A stretch of 16,660 nucleotides of DNA from TMED23 sp964639965. Its GTDB lineage: Bacteria > Pseudomonadota > Alphaproteobacteria > Rhodospirillales > UBA2165. Where the stretch lies: assembly GCA_964639965.1 (NCBI GenBank), contig CAZXGI010000052.1:1-16660 (forward strand), in the 5' to 3' direction. The notes under the pieces are model-generated. The model was not told the DNA's origin and did no database searches. It saw only the letters and a list, made by a program, of their open reading frames with translations. The position numbers and the translations under genes were made by a program. Numbering within the stretch: position 1 is the first letter of the stretch; the number at the start of each line of letters is the position of its first letter. Shown piece by piece: positions 7,118 to 15,080 of this stretch.

Positions 7118-7150
7118 GGCACTATAGAGCAAAAATAATTCTGTCTATAA

Positions 7151-8074
7151 ATGGCAAATCATAAAAAACAGCATTGGATGGTCACCGGCGCCAGTGGGTT
7201 ACTTGGCTACGAATTATGTAATCAACTTTCGGCATCCGGTCGCAAGGTATCAGCGCTTAAATTTACTAACCAACTAGGAATAAAAGGGGTTGAAGAGTTT
7301 GTTGTGGATATTACCAACAAATATTTGGTAAAAAAAATAGTGGAACAACAAAAACCTGATATAATTGTACATGCTGCCGGAATTACCAATGTTGATGAAT
7401 GCGAAAAAAATCCTAGCCTAGCAGAAACCGTTCATGTAATGGGTACTAGGAACGTTGCAGAATCGGCAAAATCAAAAAATATTTCACTGATCTATATCTC
7501 AACTGACCATTTATGGGACGGAACCAATGCAAAGGTAGACGAAAAAACACCACCTTATCCAATAAACACATACGCCAAAACGAAATTAAAAGGCGAATTA
7601 GCTGCATTTGAAATTTACGAACATACCTTATCAATTCGTACAAATTTTTTCGGCGAGGGACGGCCATGGCGCACTTCCTTCTCTGACTGGATCTTGAAAA
7701 ATCTTTCCAAAGGGTCAACGTTAAATATGTTTACAGATGCCTATTTTACGCCAATTTCAACCCAATTTCTCTGCCAATTTATTATAGAACTGGCCCATAA
7801 AAAGGCCAATGGCATTTTCAACGTTGCAGGAAGCGAACGATTATCTAAATATGATTTTGCGGTTCTATTGGCTAAAAAGTCCGGCTATTCCTCAAATACA
7901 ATCAAAAAAATATTAGTTTCTGATTTCGGTTTTAGTGCTCCAAGACCACGTGACATGTCTCTAAGTACTAAAAAAATTGAAACTTTCTTGGGACGTACCA
8001 TGCCTACTGCAGCAGAGAGTATTTCAACTCTATCGCTCACAACACAAAAAAATAACCAAGCTAGTAATTCCTAA
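7151..8074 (+). CDS. RmlD-like NAD(P)-dependent sugar reductase (SDR family)
   Basis: The protein has 307 residues and fits the RmlD/dTDP-4-dehydrorhamnose reductase branch of extended SDRs. The nucleotide loop is TGASGLLG (12-19), HAAGITNVDECEKNP follows the fourth strand, and the catalytic set is STDHLWDG with YAKTK (Tyr141, Lys145). The C-terminal part (SIRTNFFGEG, FNVAGSERLSKYDFA, SAPRPRDMSLSTKK) is the family's substrate-binding region. It probably reduces a 4-keto nucleotide sugar in the cytoplasm, but no other dTDP-rhamnose genes are in the window, so the substrate is open; reduction of the PseB product or of a separate hexose are both possible. It is the first gene after the ops-like leader and has no recognisable ribosome-binding site. 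A 35-base gap separates it from pseB. Confidence 0.8.
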   Translation: MANHKKQHWMVTGASGLLGYELCNQLSASGRKVSALKFTNQLGIKGVEEFVVDITNKYLVKKIVEQQKPDIIVHAAGITNVDECEKNPSLAETVHVMGTRNVAESAKSKNISLIYISTDHLWDGTNAKVDEKTPPYPINTYAKTKLKGELAAFEIYEHTLSIRTNFFGEGRPWRTSFSDWILKNLSKGSTLNMFTDAYFTPISTQFLCQFIIELAHKKANGIFNVAGSERLSKYDFAVLLAKKSGYSSNTIKKILVSDFGFSAPRPRDMSLSTKKIETFLGRTMPTAAESISTLSLTTQKNNQASNS

Positions 8075-8109
8075 CCAAATTAAAAATCTAGATTAAATGG
8101 AATGATAAC

Positions 8110-9105
8110 GTGACTGAAAATATATTTTCCCTTGATAATAAATCAATACTCATAACCGGCGGCACTGGTTCGTTCGGAAAAGAGTTTGTTCAAATGCTTT
8201 ATGATAAACACAAGCCTTCACGTGTTGTAATTTATTCACGCGACGAGCTTAAACAATATGAAATGGGACAAGATATCACCCATCCAACACTACGTTACTT
8301 TATCGGCGATGTTCGTGATGAAGACCGCCTTCGAAGGGCTCTGAACGGGATAGAGATTGTTATCCATGCTGCGGCCCTAAAACAGGTACCAGCAGCAGAA
8401 TATAACCCTATAGAGTGCATTAAGACCAATGTAATAGGTGCAGAGAATATTATTAATGCGAGTATTGATGCCGGGGTTAAAAAGGTTCTAGCCCTTTCCA
8501 CGGATAAGGCAGTTAATCCAATTAACCTTTATGGTGCAACAAAACTCTGTTCAGACAAGCTTTTTATAGCGGGTAATAACTTATCAGGTAATAAGGGTCC
8601 GGTTTTTTCGGTCGTTAGGTATGGGAATGTTGTTGGTTCCAGAGGCAGTGTTATTCCTTTTTTTAAACAAATGAAAAAAACTGGGAAATTACCTATCACG
8701 GATATTCGTATGACACGTTTTTGGCTGACGCTGAAGGAAGGAGCAAAATTTGTAGAAAAAAGTCTGGGTTTGATGCGTGGCGGAGAAGTTTTTATTCCCA
8801 AGATTCCATCTATGAAAATTATTGATTTAGCAATGGCAATAGACCCGAAATGCCAGCACGATATTATCGGCATTCGGCCTGGAGAAAAACTCCATGAAAT
8901 GATGATCCCAAGCGACGAAGCCCGAAATACAAGAGAATATTCATCGTTCTACGTAATTCAGCCAGCACATCATGATTGGGGAGATCCAAATTCAAATGAA
9001 TATGATAGCGAAAGCGGCCAGGAAGTTGCCGAAAATTTTGCTTATCGCAGTGACAATAATGCTGAGTGGTTTAACGCGGAACAATTGCGTGAGGTCATTG
9101 ATTGA
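8110..9105 (+). CDS. pseB: UDP-N-acetylglucosamine 4,6-dehydratase (inverting)
   Basis: This enzyme converts UDP-GlcNAc into UDP-2-acetamido-2,6-dideoxy-beta-L-arabino-4-hexulose, with inversion at C5, as step one of the pseudaminic acid pathway. The 331-residue protein has TGGTGSFGKEF (16-26), the AALKQVPAAEYNP signature of the inverting group, and the catalytic residues Asp132-Lys133 (STDKAVNPIN) with Tyr141-xxx-Lys145 (YGATK); these numbers agree with those recalled for Helicobacter FlaA1/PseB. The length is normal. The start is GTG at 8110 with GGAA at 8099-8102; it places the glycine loop at the usual distance from the N-terminus. Its TGA overlaps the TTG start of pseC by 4 bases. It acts in the cytoplasm. 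Confidence 0.94.
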   Translation: MTENIFSLDNKSILITGGTGSFGKEFVQMLYDKHKPSRVVIYSRDELKQYEMGQDITHPTLRYFIGDVRDEDRLRRALNGIEIVIHAAALKQVPAAEYNPIECIKTNVIGAENIINASIDAGVKKVLALSTDKAVNPINLYGATKLCSDKLFIAGNNLSGNKGPVFSVVRYGNVVGSRGSVIPFFKQMKKTGKLPITDIRMTRFWLTLKEGAKFVEKSLGLMRGGEVFIPKIPSMKIIDLAMAIDPKCQHDIIGIRPGEKLHEMMIPSDEARNTREYSSFYVIQPAHHDWGDPNSNEYDSESGQEVAENFAYRSDNNAEWFNAEQLREVID

Positions 9106-10286
9106 AAAATCGGTTCCTAAATTATGGTCGTCAATTGCTCGACGAAGATGATATTGAGTCGATTTTCAATATACTAAAAAGTGATTACCTCACTCAAGGC
9201 CCGGCCGTTGAACTATTTGAGCAGGACCTCTGTAATTATACAGGCGCTAAATATGCGGTTGCCGTTAGCAGCGGCACAGCTGCGCTTCATGTGTCATGTT
9301 TGGCGGCAGGATTAGAATCTAACGATATAGGTATTACGTCAACGCTTACTTTCGTCGCGACTGCTAATGCGTTCTTATTTTGTGGAGGAAATGCAAATGT
9401 TATTGATATTGATCCATATACGTTAAGCTTATCCACGGAGGCCTTATCAGTGTTTTGTAACGAAAAGAGAGATACAAAAGCAGTTATTCCCGTACACTAT
9501 GGTGGTCTAGCTTGTAATGAAAAAAAAATACGTAAAATTGCCAATTCTGCGAGCATTATTGAAGACGCGAGCCATAGCTTGGGGGGTAGGTATGAGAATG
9601 GAGATCTTGTGGGTAGCTGTGTCGAAGCCGATATGAGCGTCTTTTCATTTCACCCTGTAAAGCCCATTACAACGGGAGAAGGCGGTGCGATTTTGACTAA
9701 TGACGCGCACCTTTATCAACGCCTAAAAAAATATGCCAATCACGGTATTGAACGGAACATCAACCTATGGGCCGACTCTGACCAGACTAATCCCTGGTAT
9801 TACGAACAACAGGAATTAGGTTTTAATTATCGTATGTCCGATATTCATGCTGCACTAGGACATGCCCAACTTAAAAAATTAGATCATTTCGTTGCTCGTC
9901 GAAGAAAGATCGCTGAAATATATGATGAAGCTTTCTCAAAAATTTCTGCTATTTCTTTGCCACAATCTGAATCAATTGATCGCGCGCGATCTGCTCATCA
10001 TCTATACGTCATCGAAGTAGACTTTGATGAACTAGGTTTGAGCCGAAATTATTTTGCCGCAGAAATGAAAAAAAGTAGTGTGGGTGGACAAATCCATTAT
10101 ATACCAGTGCACCGTCAACCTTATTATCAAAAAAGGTATAATTACGATAAATCTAGGTTCCCAGTTGCCGAGTCTTATTATTCAAAATGCTTATCTTTAC
10201 CGATTCACGCTGGATTAACAGATTCTGAAATCAAACACGTTATATCAGTCATAATCAGAATTATTGAAAATCAAGATAAGGACTAG
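9102..10286 (+). CDS. pseC: UDP-4-amino-4,6-dideoxy-N-acetyl-beta-L-altrosamine transaminase
   Basis: This PLP-dependent DegT/DnrJ/EryC1 aminotransferase has 394 residues. It installs the C4 amino group on the PseB product using glutamate. Visible motifs are the N-terminal GRQLLDEDDIESI, SDYLTQGP, the cofactor-binding SSGTAALH, EDASHSLGGRY, and the Schiff-base lysine Lys187 in FHPVKPITTGEGG; FNYRMSDIHAALGHAQL is the usual dimer segment. Its position directly after pseB supports the PseC call over other members of this aminotransferase family. The start is TTG at 9102, overlapping the pseB stop by 4 bases, and is backed by GAGGT at 9091-9095. The next gene overlaps its stop by 1 base. Confidence 0.93.
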   Translation: MKNRFLNYGRQLLDEDDIESIFNILKSDYLTQGPAVELFEQDLCNYTGAKYAVAVSSGTAALHVSCLAAGLESNDIGITSTLTFVATANAFLFCGGNANVIDIDPYTLSLSTEALSVFCNEKRDTKAVIPVHYGGLACNEKKIRKIANSASIIEDASHSLGGRYENGDLVGSCVEADMSVFSFHPVKPITTGEGGAILTNDAHLYQRLKKYANHGIERNINLWADSDQTNPWYYEQQELGFNYRMSDIHAALGHAQLKKLDHFVARRRKIAEIYDEAFSKISAISLPQSESIDRARSAHHLYVIEVDFDELGLSRNYFAAEMKKSSVGGQIHYIPVHRQPYYQKRYNYDKSRFPVAESYYSKCLSLPIHAGLTDSEIKHVISVIIRIIENQDKD

Positions 10287-11257
10287 TGAAGCAATTCAAA
10301 CAACTAAAAGTTATCGTGATTGGACTTGGTTCAATTGGCATGCGGCATGCCCGCAATCTTAAACAACTGAATGCGGGCGATATTATAGGTGTTGATATAG
10401 ACCCTTCCCGTAATGCAGAGTTCTCGAGAGAAATTGGTGGTTTAACATACGATAATTTATCCGACGCACTCACGGTTAACCCAGATTTATCAATAATTTC
10501 CAGTCCAAATAAATTTCACATCGCACAAGCCCAAATGTGCGCAGAATCTGGCAGTCATCTTTTTATTGAAAAACCACTAGGCGTAACTCTAGATGGAGTG
10601 GATAAACTACTCAAAACTGTCATTGAGAAAGAATTATTTGCTCATGTAGGCTCAAATTGGAAGTTTCACAAATCCTTCCAATTTATAAAGAAGCTTGTTG
10701 ATGAAAATAAAATTGGCAAAATTACTGGCGCACAAATACTAGCGGGCCAATGGCTTCCAGACTGGCACCCCTGGGAGGACTACCGTCAAGGTTATTCAGC
10801 GCGAAAAGATTTGGGTGGTGGCATTGTTTTAGATAATCACGAGTTTGACTGCATTACTTGGCTATTAGGCCCAGTTGAAAAAATCGTTGGGTTTACGGAA
10901 ATATCTGGGGCTTTAGAAATAAATACGGAAGATGTCGCTTGCGCTTGCTTAAAAATGAAATCTGGTGCGCTTGTAACATTGCATGTTGATTATATCCAAC
11001 GAAAAGCTGAGCGACGTTACCACATCAGTGGCACTGCCGGAACAATAAAATGGGATGTTTCAAGTGATGCCGTTGAGCTTTTTACTATTGACCAAAAATC
11101 GCCAAAAGTAATTAAAACGTCTAATTCTGAGATAAATCAAATGTATATGGACCAAATGTGTCACGTGTTAAAAGGCGTCGTAGGCATTTGCGCTCCGCTT
11201 ACTCCAATCTTAATAGCAAAAGATATTCTTTCATTACAAATGAATTTAGCTGAATGA
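10286..11257 (+). CDS. Gfo/Idh/MocA family NAD(P)-dependent oxidoreductase
   Basis: The protein has 323 residues. An N-terminal Rossmann domain has GLGSIGMRH (13-21) and the family motif EKPLG at 95-99, after SSPNKFH. The C-terminal alpha/beta domain follows from about residue 125, with GGGIVLDNHEFDCITWLLGP as the usual substrate-side segment (conserved DxxxHxxD-like pattern, here DNHEFD). Members oxidise or reduce sugar hydroxyls, and related genes are found in many nonulosonic acid loci. The substrate here is unknown; a UDP-linked or free 6-deoxy amino sugar of this pathway is a reasonable guess. The GTG start at 10286 overlaps the pseC stop by 1 base and is preceded by AAGGA. Its TGA overlaps the next ATG (ATGA). 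Confidence 0.88.
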   Translation: MKQFKQLKVIVIGLGSIGMRHARNLKQLNAGDIIGVDIDPSRNAEFSREIGGLTYDNLSDALTVNPDLSIISSPNKFHIAQAQMCAESGSHLFIEKPLGVTLDGVDKLLKTVIEKELFAHVGSNWKFHKSFQFIKKLVDENKIGKITGAQILAGQWLPDWHPWEDYRQGYSARKDLGGGIVLDNHEFDCITWLLGPVEKIVGFTEISGALEINTEDVACACLKMKSGALVTLHVDYIQRKAERRYHISGTAGTIKWDVSSDAVELFTIDQKSPKVIKTSNSEINQMYMDQMCHVLKGVVGICAPLTPILIAKDILSLQMNLAE

Positions 11258-12234
11258 TTAAAAATAAACCTTTTATTATTGCTGAAGCAGCGCAAGGTTA
11301 TGAAGGGAATCCAGAAATAGCCAAACTATTAGTAATAGCAGCTGCCAAAGCTGGTGCAGATGCAATTAAATTTCAAATAATTTATGCTGATGACATAGCA
11401 GTACCAAACTATCAATACTATAATTTGTTCAAACAACTTGAAATGCCCTTATCCGATTGGCAATCAATCAGGAGTTTAGCCGCTGAATTGAAAATCGATT
11501 TTTATGCCGACATATCGGGGCCAAAATCAGCGAATATTGGCAGTAAGTTGTCGCTTGATGGTGTAAAAATTCATTCAACTTGTTTCTACGAGAATACTCT
11601 TTTTGACTGGAGCATTAAACATTGTTCAATTATATTAATATCTATTGGCGGGATCGAGATTTCTGAAGTCAAATTGAAACTCAAAAAATATCGGGAATAT
11701 AACTTAGTTGTCATGCACGGCTACCAGGCCGAACCAACCCTAACAAGCAAGAATAATTTAAAACGCATATTAGGGTTACAAAGAAAGCTCGACGCTGAAA
11801 TTGGCTTTATGGATCACGCCAACGGCCAAGGACCTGACAATCTATCCATATCAGCAATGGCAATGGCAATGGGTGTCAGAGTTTTTGAAAAACATATCTC
11901 TTTGGATCACACCCTCGCGTTAGAAGATCATATCTCAGCCCTAACGCCATCAATTTTTAAAGACTATGTTAACTCACTTCACCGGTTATTTGGTGCGCTT
12001 GGCAATGGGAGTGAACAATTAAAGAAGGAAGAAATCGAATATCGAGAAAAGGCACTTAAGCGAACAGTAGCCGCCCGACGTATTGAGCGGGGTAAAACGA
12101 TTAAAAGTAAAGATATCACTTTATTGCGGTCTGTTGACGAAAGAGGAACTTTCAAGCCAGATTCTGTAATAGGAAGAACTGTAAAACGTACTATTTTAAA
12201 AAATAATCCAATCGAAGAAAGTGATGTTACGTGA
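11254..12234 (+). CDS. Divergent NeuB-like nonulosonate synthase with SAF domain
   Basis: The protein has 326 residues: a TIM-barrel NeuB domain (about 1-260) and a C-terminal SAF/antifreeze-like domain (about 265-326, from KRTVAARRIERGKTI to IGRTVKR). NeuB enzymes condense phosphoenolpyruvate with a free amino sugar. It keeps AGADAIKFQ, the metal-ligand histidines in MDHA (His188) and EKHISLD (His214) and the Lys105 of KIHS. However, three normally conserved points differ: the AEIGxNHxG motif reads AEAAQGYEG, the Glu expected five residues after that lysine is Cys110, and the Ser of GYSDHT is Met186. The second synthase gene in the same cluster keeps all of them. It may have another substrate, an altered reaction, or no catalysis. 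ATGA overlap with the upstream gene and a 4-base overlap with the downstream gene show it is translated with them. Confidence 0.83.
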   Translation: MIKNKPFIIAEAAQGYEGNPEIAKLLVIAAAKAGADAIKFQIIYADDIAVPNYQYYNLFKQLEMPLSDWQSIRSLAAELKIDFYADISGPKSANIGSKLSLDGVKIHSTCFYENTLFDWSIKHCSIILISIGGIEISEVKLKLKKYREYNLVVMHGYQAEPTLTSKNNLKRILGLQRKLDAEIGFMDHANGQGPDNLSISAMAMAMGVRVFEKHISLDHTLALEDHISALTPSIFKDYVNSLHRLFGALGNGSEQLKKEEIEYREKALKRTVAARRIERGKTIKSKDITLLRSVDERGTFKPDSVIGRTVKRTILKNNPIEESDVT

Positions 12235-13013
12235 CTAGAAAATTAGTTGCTACATTGGCATGTCGTGTCCAGGGAACCCGCTTATACGGTAAGCCACTGC
12301 AAAACCTCTCTTCTAATTACACCATCCTTGATCATATCATCACCTGCATCAAAAAAATCAGTGAAATCGATGAAATCGTTCTTGGTATAGCTGAAGGCCC
12401 AGAAAACCTTCCTTTTATTGAAATTTCTAAAAAGCATGGGGTGAATTATATCTTGGGGGATCAAAAAGATGTCATGTGGCGCCTTATTCAATGCGGTAGG
12501 GCTGCTGCTGCAACTGATATTTTTAGAATCACAACCGAATGTCCATTTACGATCTGGGAATTATTGCCTAAAGCATGGGCCCTTCATACTGAGAAAAACA
12601 AAGATGTTACAGCTGTTGACGGAGTGCCAGAAGGAACGGGATTTGAAATTTATTCTCAGACGGCCATTGAACTCGCGTGGGAAAAAGCTGCCCCAGAGGA
12701 ACGAAGTGAATATGTCAACTCATACCTTCGACGCAATCAGAACGAGTTTAAGATTGGTATCATTTCTCCAGATACCACGCCATTAAATAGGATGGATGTT
12801 CGCTTAACTGTAGACTACCCAGAAGACCTTGTTCTTTGCAGACATGCGTATTCCAAATTAAAATCATACGGTCCCATAATACCAATACCTGAGATAATAA
12901 AGTTCTGTGACAGTCACCCAGAAATATATGCCATCGTTAAACCCTACTCGGCACCTGGCTGGGTATGGAAAGGAGCCCAGAATGCCACCGCTTTAGGTGA
13001 AATAATTAAATGA
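12231..13013 (+). CDS. SpsF-like cytidylyltransferase family protein
   Basis: The protein has 260 residues and a nucleotidyltransferase Rossmann-like fold. The N-terminal motif CRVQGTRLYGKPL (11-23) corresponds to the RMGSTRLPGKVL loop that binds CTP in SpsF, NeuA and KdsB relatives; GDQKDVMWRL then RITTECPF (99-106) follow, where the family normally has RxTGDCP, so the metal-binding Asp appears replaced by Glu103. MDVRLTVDYPEDL near residue 190 is the conserved second acidic site. It is the only candidate in the window for activating the nonulosonic acid as a CMP-sugar. It starts at GTG, overlapping the NeuB-like stop by 4 bases, and overlaps the GNAT gene by ATGA. CMP transfer is inferred from the family and its place between two synthase genes. 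Confidence 0.8.
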   Translation: MTRKLVATLACRVQGTRLYGKPLQNLSSNYTILDHIITCIKKISEIDEIVLGIAEGPENLPFIEISKKHGVNYILGDQKDVMWRLIQCGRAAAATDIFRITTECPFTIWELLPKAWALHTEKNKDVTAVDGVPEGTGFEIYSQTAIELAWEKAAPEERSEYVNSYLRRNQNEFKIGIISPDTTPLNRMDVRLTVDYPEDLVLCRHAYSKLKSYGPIIPIPEIIKFCDSHPEIYAIVKPYSAPGWVWKGAQNATALGEIIK

Positions 13014-13993
13014 CTGCAATAGAATTCCGCTCGGCGACTGAAAAAGACGAGCCGGGAATTCTTGATTTATTTTGGCAAGTTGCACCACGAGGGACGTCAC
13101 TAAAATACTGGCAATGGCAAAATATACACGGACCGCATGGACCTAGCTTAGTTGAACTAATTATGTCTGGTGATAACCCAATTGGGCATTACGCTGTTCG
13201 ACCAATGGAAATAATATTTGATGGGAATTCCACAAAGGCTGGCTTTGCAATGCAAGTTTGCACCCATAGATCATATCGTAATCTAGCAAATCTGCGAAAA
13301 ATGTGCTCAAATATATGGAGCCGCTGCGAAGAGAAAGGACTAAAATTCATATATGGATTCCCAAATAATAACATATGGAAAATTTATCAAAGGATGATGG
13401 ACTGGCAGTCGGTTAAACGATTTTATGCACATCAATTATCGCTTGAGCTATTTTTAGCCACAGATCTTCCCATGGATGATAGTATTACAACAGATAGAAT
13501 TTTCAGCTTTGATCAAGATTATGATTCAATTTGGAATAATTCAACTCAAGCAAATTCGAAAATTATCTCGATAAAACGAGATTCAAGGTATTTGAACTGG
13601 CGTTTTTTTGACTCTCCGGAATACCATTATAAAATATATGGGGCCTGGAAAAATAACTATCCAATTGGTTATATAGTTCTAAAATTCTATCATAATGGTA
13701 ATGAATTTACCGGACATATTATTGACCTTTTGACCCAGCGAGAGGGTCAGACTGAAATTCTGTCTGCATTAATAACACGCGCAAGAGAAGCATTTAAGTG
13801 GCAGAACGTAGATAGCGTTTCTTTTTGGAACAACGAATCACATCCAGCTCACCAAATGTTTGATAATATGGGTTTTACAAAAGATAGTTTTGAAACACAG
13901 TTTGGGATACGGCCGATTGATACTAATTTTGATTGGCCAATTTTCGACCCCCAAATGTGGGATCTCCAAATGTCTGAATCTGATGCCTTCTGA
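13010..13993 (+). CDS. GNAT-type acyltransferase
   Basis: This 327-residue protein has the features of long GNAT proteins found in glycan clusters: N-terminal EFRSATEKDEPGILDLFWQV, a WQWQNIHGPHGPS segment, IGHYAVRP, the acceptor strand with MQVCTHRSYRNL where acetyl-CoA would bind, and YGFPNNN (115-121). The C-terminal half repeats an acyltransferase-like strand order (YLNWRFF, YKIYGAWKNNYPIGYIVLK, VDSVSFWNNESHPAHQMFDNMGF), suggesting a tandem GNAT or FemAB-like arrangement. In this setting it probably N-acylates the 4-amino group made by PseC, the role of PseH, but it is about twice the length of PseH and not clearly homologous to it. It begins with an ATGA overlap and ends 8 bases before the second synthase gene. 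Confidence 0.75.
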   Translation: MTAIEFRSATEKDEPGILDLFWQVAPRGTSLKYWQWQNIHGPHGPSLVELIMSGDNPIGHYAVRPMEIIFDGNSTKAGFAMQVCTHRSYRNLANLRKMCSNIWSRCEEKGLKFIYGFPNNNIWKIYQRMMDWQSVKRFYAHQLSLELFLATDLPMDDSITTDRIFSFDQDYDSIWNNSTQANSKIISIKRDSRYLNWRFFDSPEYHYKIYGAWKNNYPIGYIVLKFYHNGNEFTGHIIDLLTQREGQTEILSALITRAREAFKWQNVDSVSFWNNESHPAHQMFDNMGFTKDSFETQFGIRPIDTNFDWPIFDPQMWDLQMSESDAF

Positions 13994-14001
13994 AATTTGA
14001 G

Positions 14002-15045
14002 ATGACGAATGAGAGGAAAATTAATTTTGGTGGGCGTCTAGTCGGAGACGGAGAACCTTGTTTTATAATTGCTGAAATAGGGGCAAACCATAATCGTGAT
14101 TTCGATTTAGCTCGGCGCCTAATTGATAGCGCAATCTCAGCGGGTGCAGACTGTGTCAAGTTTCAAACATTTTTAGCAGATAAACATTTCTCTAAATTTA
14201 CTCCTTCGGTTCCTGGGTTTAACAAGCATATACATCAGATAATTAAAGAAACCGAAATCGAACGATCTTGGTTGCCGCAATTAAAAGACCATGTCGAAGA
14301 ACAAGGTGCCGTATTCTTATCATCGCTTGGAGATTTTGAGGCAGTTAAACTAATGGAAGAGCTCAACGTCGTCGGTTATAAAAATACGTCTTTCGAAATT
14401 ACGGATCTCAAATTAATAACCGCCATGGCAAAGACTGGGAAACCCATAATTCTCTCAACAGGGTTGGCAAATATGGACGAAATTGGACGCGCTGTTACCT
14501 CTTGTAATTCGGTCAACAATCAAAATATTATATTGCTACAATGCACATCTTTATATCCAGCACCTCCGGAGTTAGCTAATCTACGTGCAATGCAAACTAT
14601 GCGAAATCGGTTCGGCGTCTTGGTTGGATATTCAGATCATACGCCAAACGATCATATTGCGCTCGGTTCTGTGGCCCTTGAGGCCTGTGTATTAGAAAAA
14701 CACTTTACATTGAATCGCGAACTACCGGGTCCTGATCACCATTTTGCGATGGAACCAGTAGAATTTGAAAGTATGATAAAAAAGATACGCGAATTTGAAT
14801 CTGCCATAGGCGATGGGATTAAAATCGGCCCTAGAACCGAGGAATTAGATAACTTCAAACTAGGCCGCAGAAGCATACATGCCGCGGTTGATATCTCATT
14901 AGGGACTATAATTGAAGAAAATATGTTATGTGTCAAACGTCCAGGATTCGGCATTGAACCATATAAAATTAAAAGCTTGGTGGGGCGAAGAACATTAACC
15001 AATATCAAAGCTGACCAATGGATATCAGATGAATTGCTACAATGA
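14002..15045 (+). CDS. Nonulosonic acid synthase (NeuB/LegI/PseI family), canonical copy
   Basis: The protein has 347 residues with a complete NeuB barrel and SAF domain. It condenses phosphoenolpyruvate with a 6-carbon amino sugar to give a 9-carbon sugar acid. Visible are AEIGANHNRD, AGADCVKFQ, Lys127-Ser130-Glu132 (YKNTSFE), STGLANMDEI, GYSDHT with His213, and EKHFTLN with His234. Each of these numbers is two lower than those recalled for the meningococcal NeuB active-site residues. The SAF domain has RRSIHAAVDI and VKRPGFGIEP. The GPDHHFAMEP sequence is nearer the NeuB/LegI type than PseI, which usually has a SxDxxFSLxP pattern, although the cluster has pseB and pseC; product stereochemistry is therefore left open. 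No clear Shine-Dalgarno sequence precedes the ATG, 8 bases after the previous stop. Confidence 0.9.
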   Translation: MTNERKINFGGRLVGDGEPCFIIAEIGANHNRDFDLARRLIDSAISAGADCVKFQTFLADKHFSKFTPSVPGFNKHIHQIIKETEIERSWLPQLKDHVEEQGAVFLSSLGDFEAVKLMEELNVVGYKNTSFEITDLKLITAMAKTGKPIILSTGLANMDEIGRAVTSCNSVNNQNIILLQCTSLYPAPPELANLRAMQTMRNRFGVLVGYSDHTPNDHIALGSVALEACVLEKHFTLNRELPGPDHHFAMEPVEFESMIKKIREFESAIGDGIKIGPRTEELDNFKLGRRSIHAAVDISLGTIIEENMLCVKRPGFGIEPYKIKSLVGRRTLTNIKADQWISDELLQ

Positions 15046-15080
15046 AATCTAATTAAAATACGAATCTAATCTTACACTCT

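Noticed and set aside
12493..12504. Second ops element (GCGGTAG...)
   Set aside because: Only the first seven core bases match, and it is inside the SpsF-like gene with no leader context.
12469..12786. 105-codon frame overlapping the SpsF-like gene on the same strand
   Set aside because: It is an out-of-frame shadow of a recognised gene and shows no family features.
462..15008. Minus-strand open frames of 60-115 codons scattered across the window
   Set aside because: All lie wholly or mostly antisense to well-supported genes, show no recognisable domains and lack plausible ribosome-binding sites.
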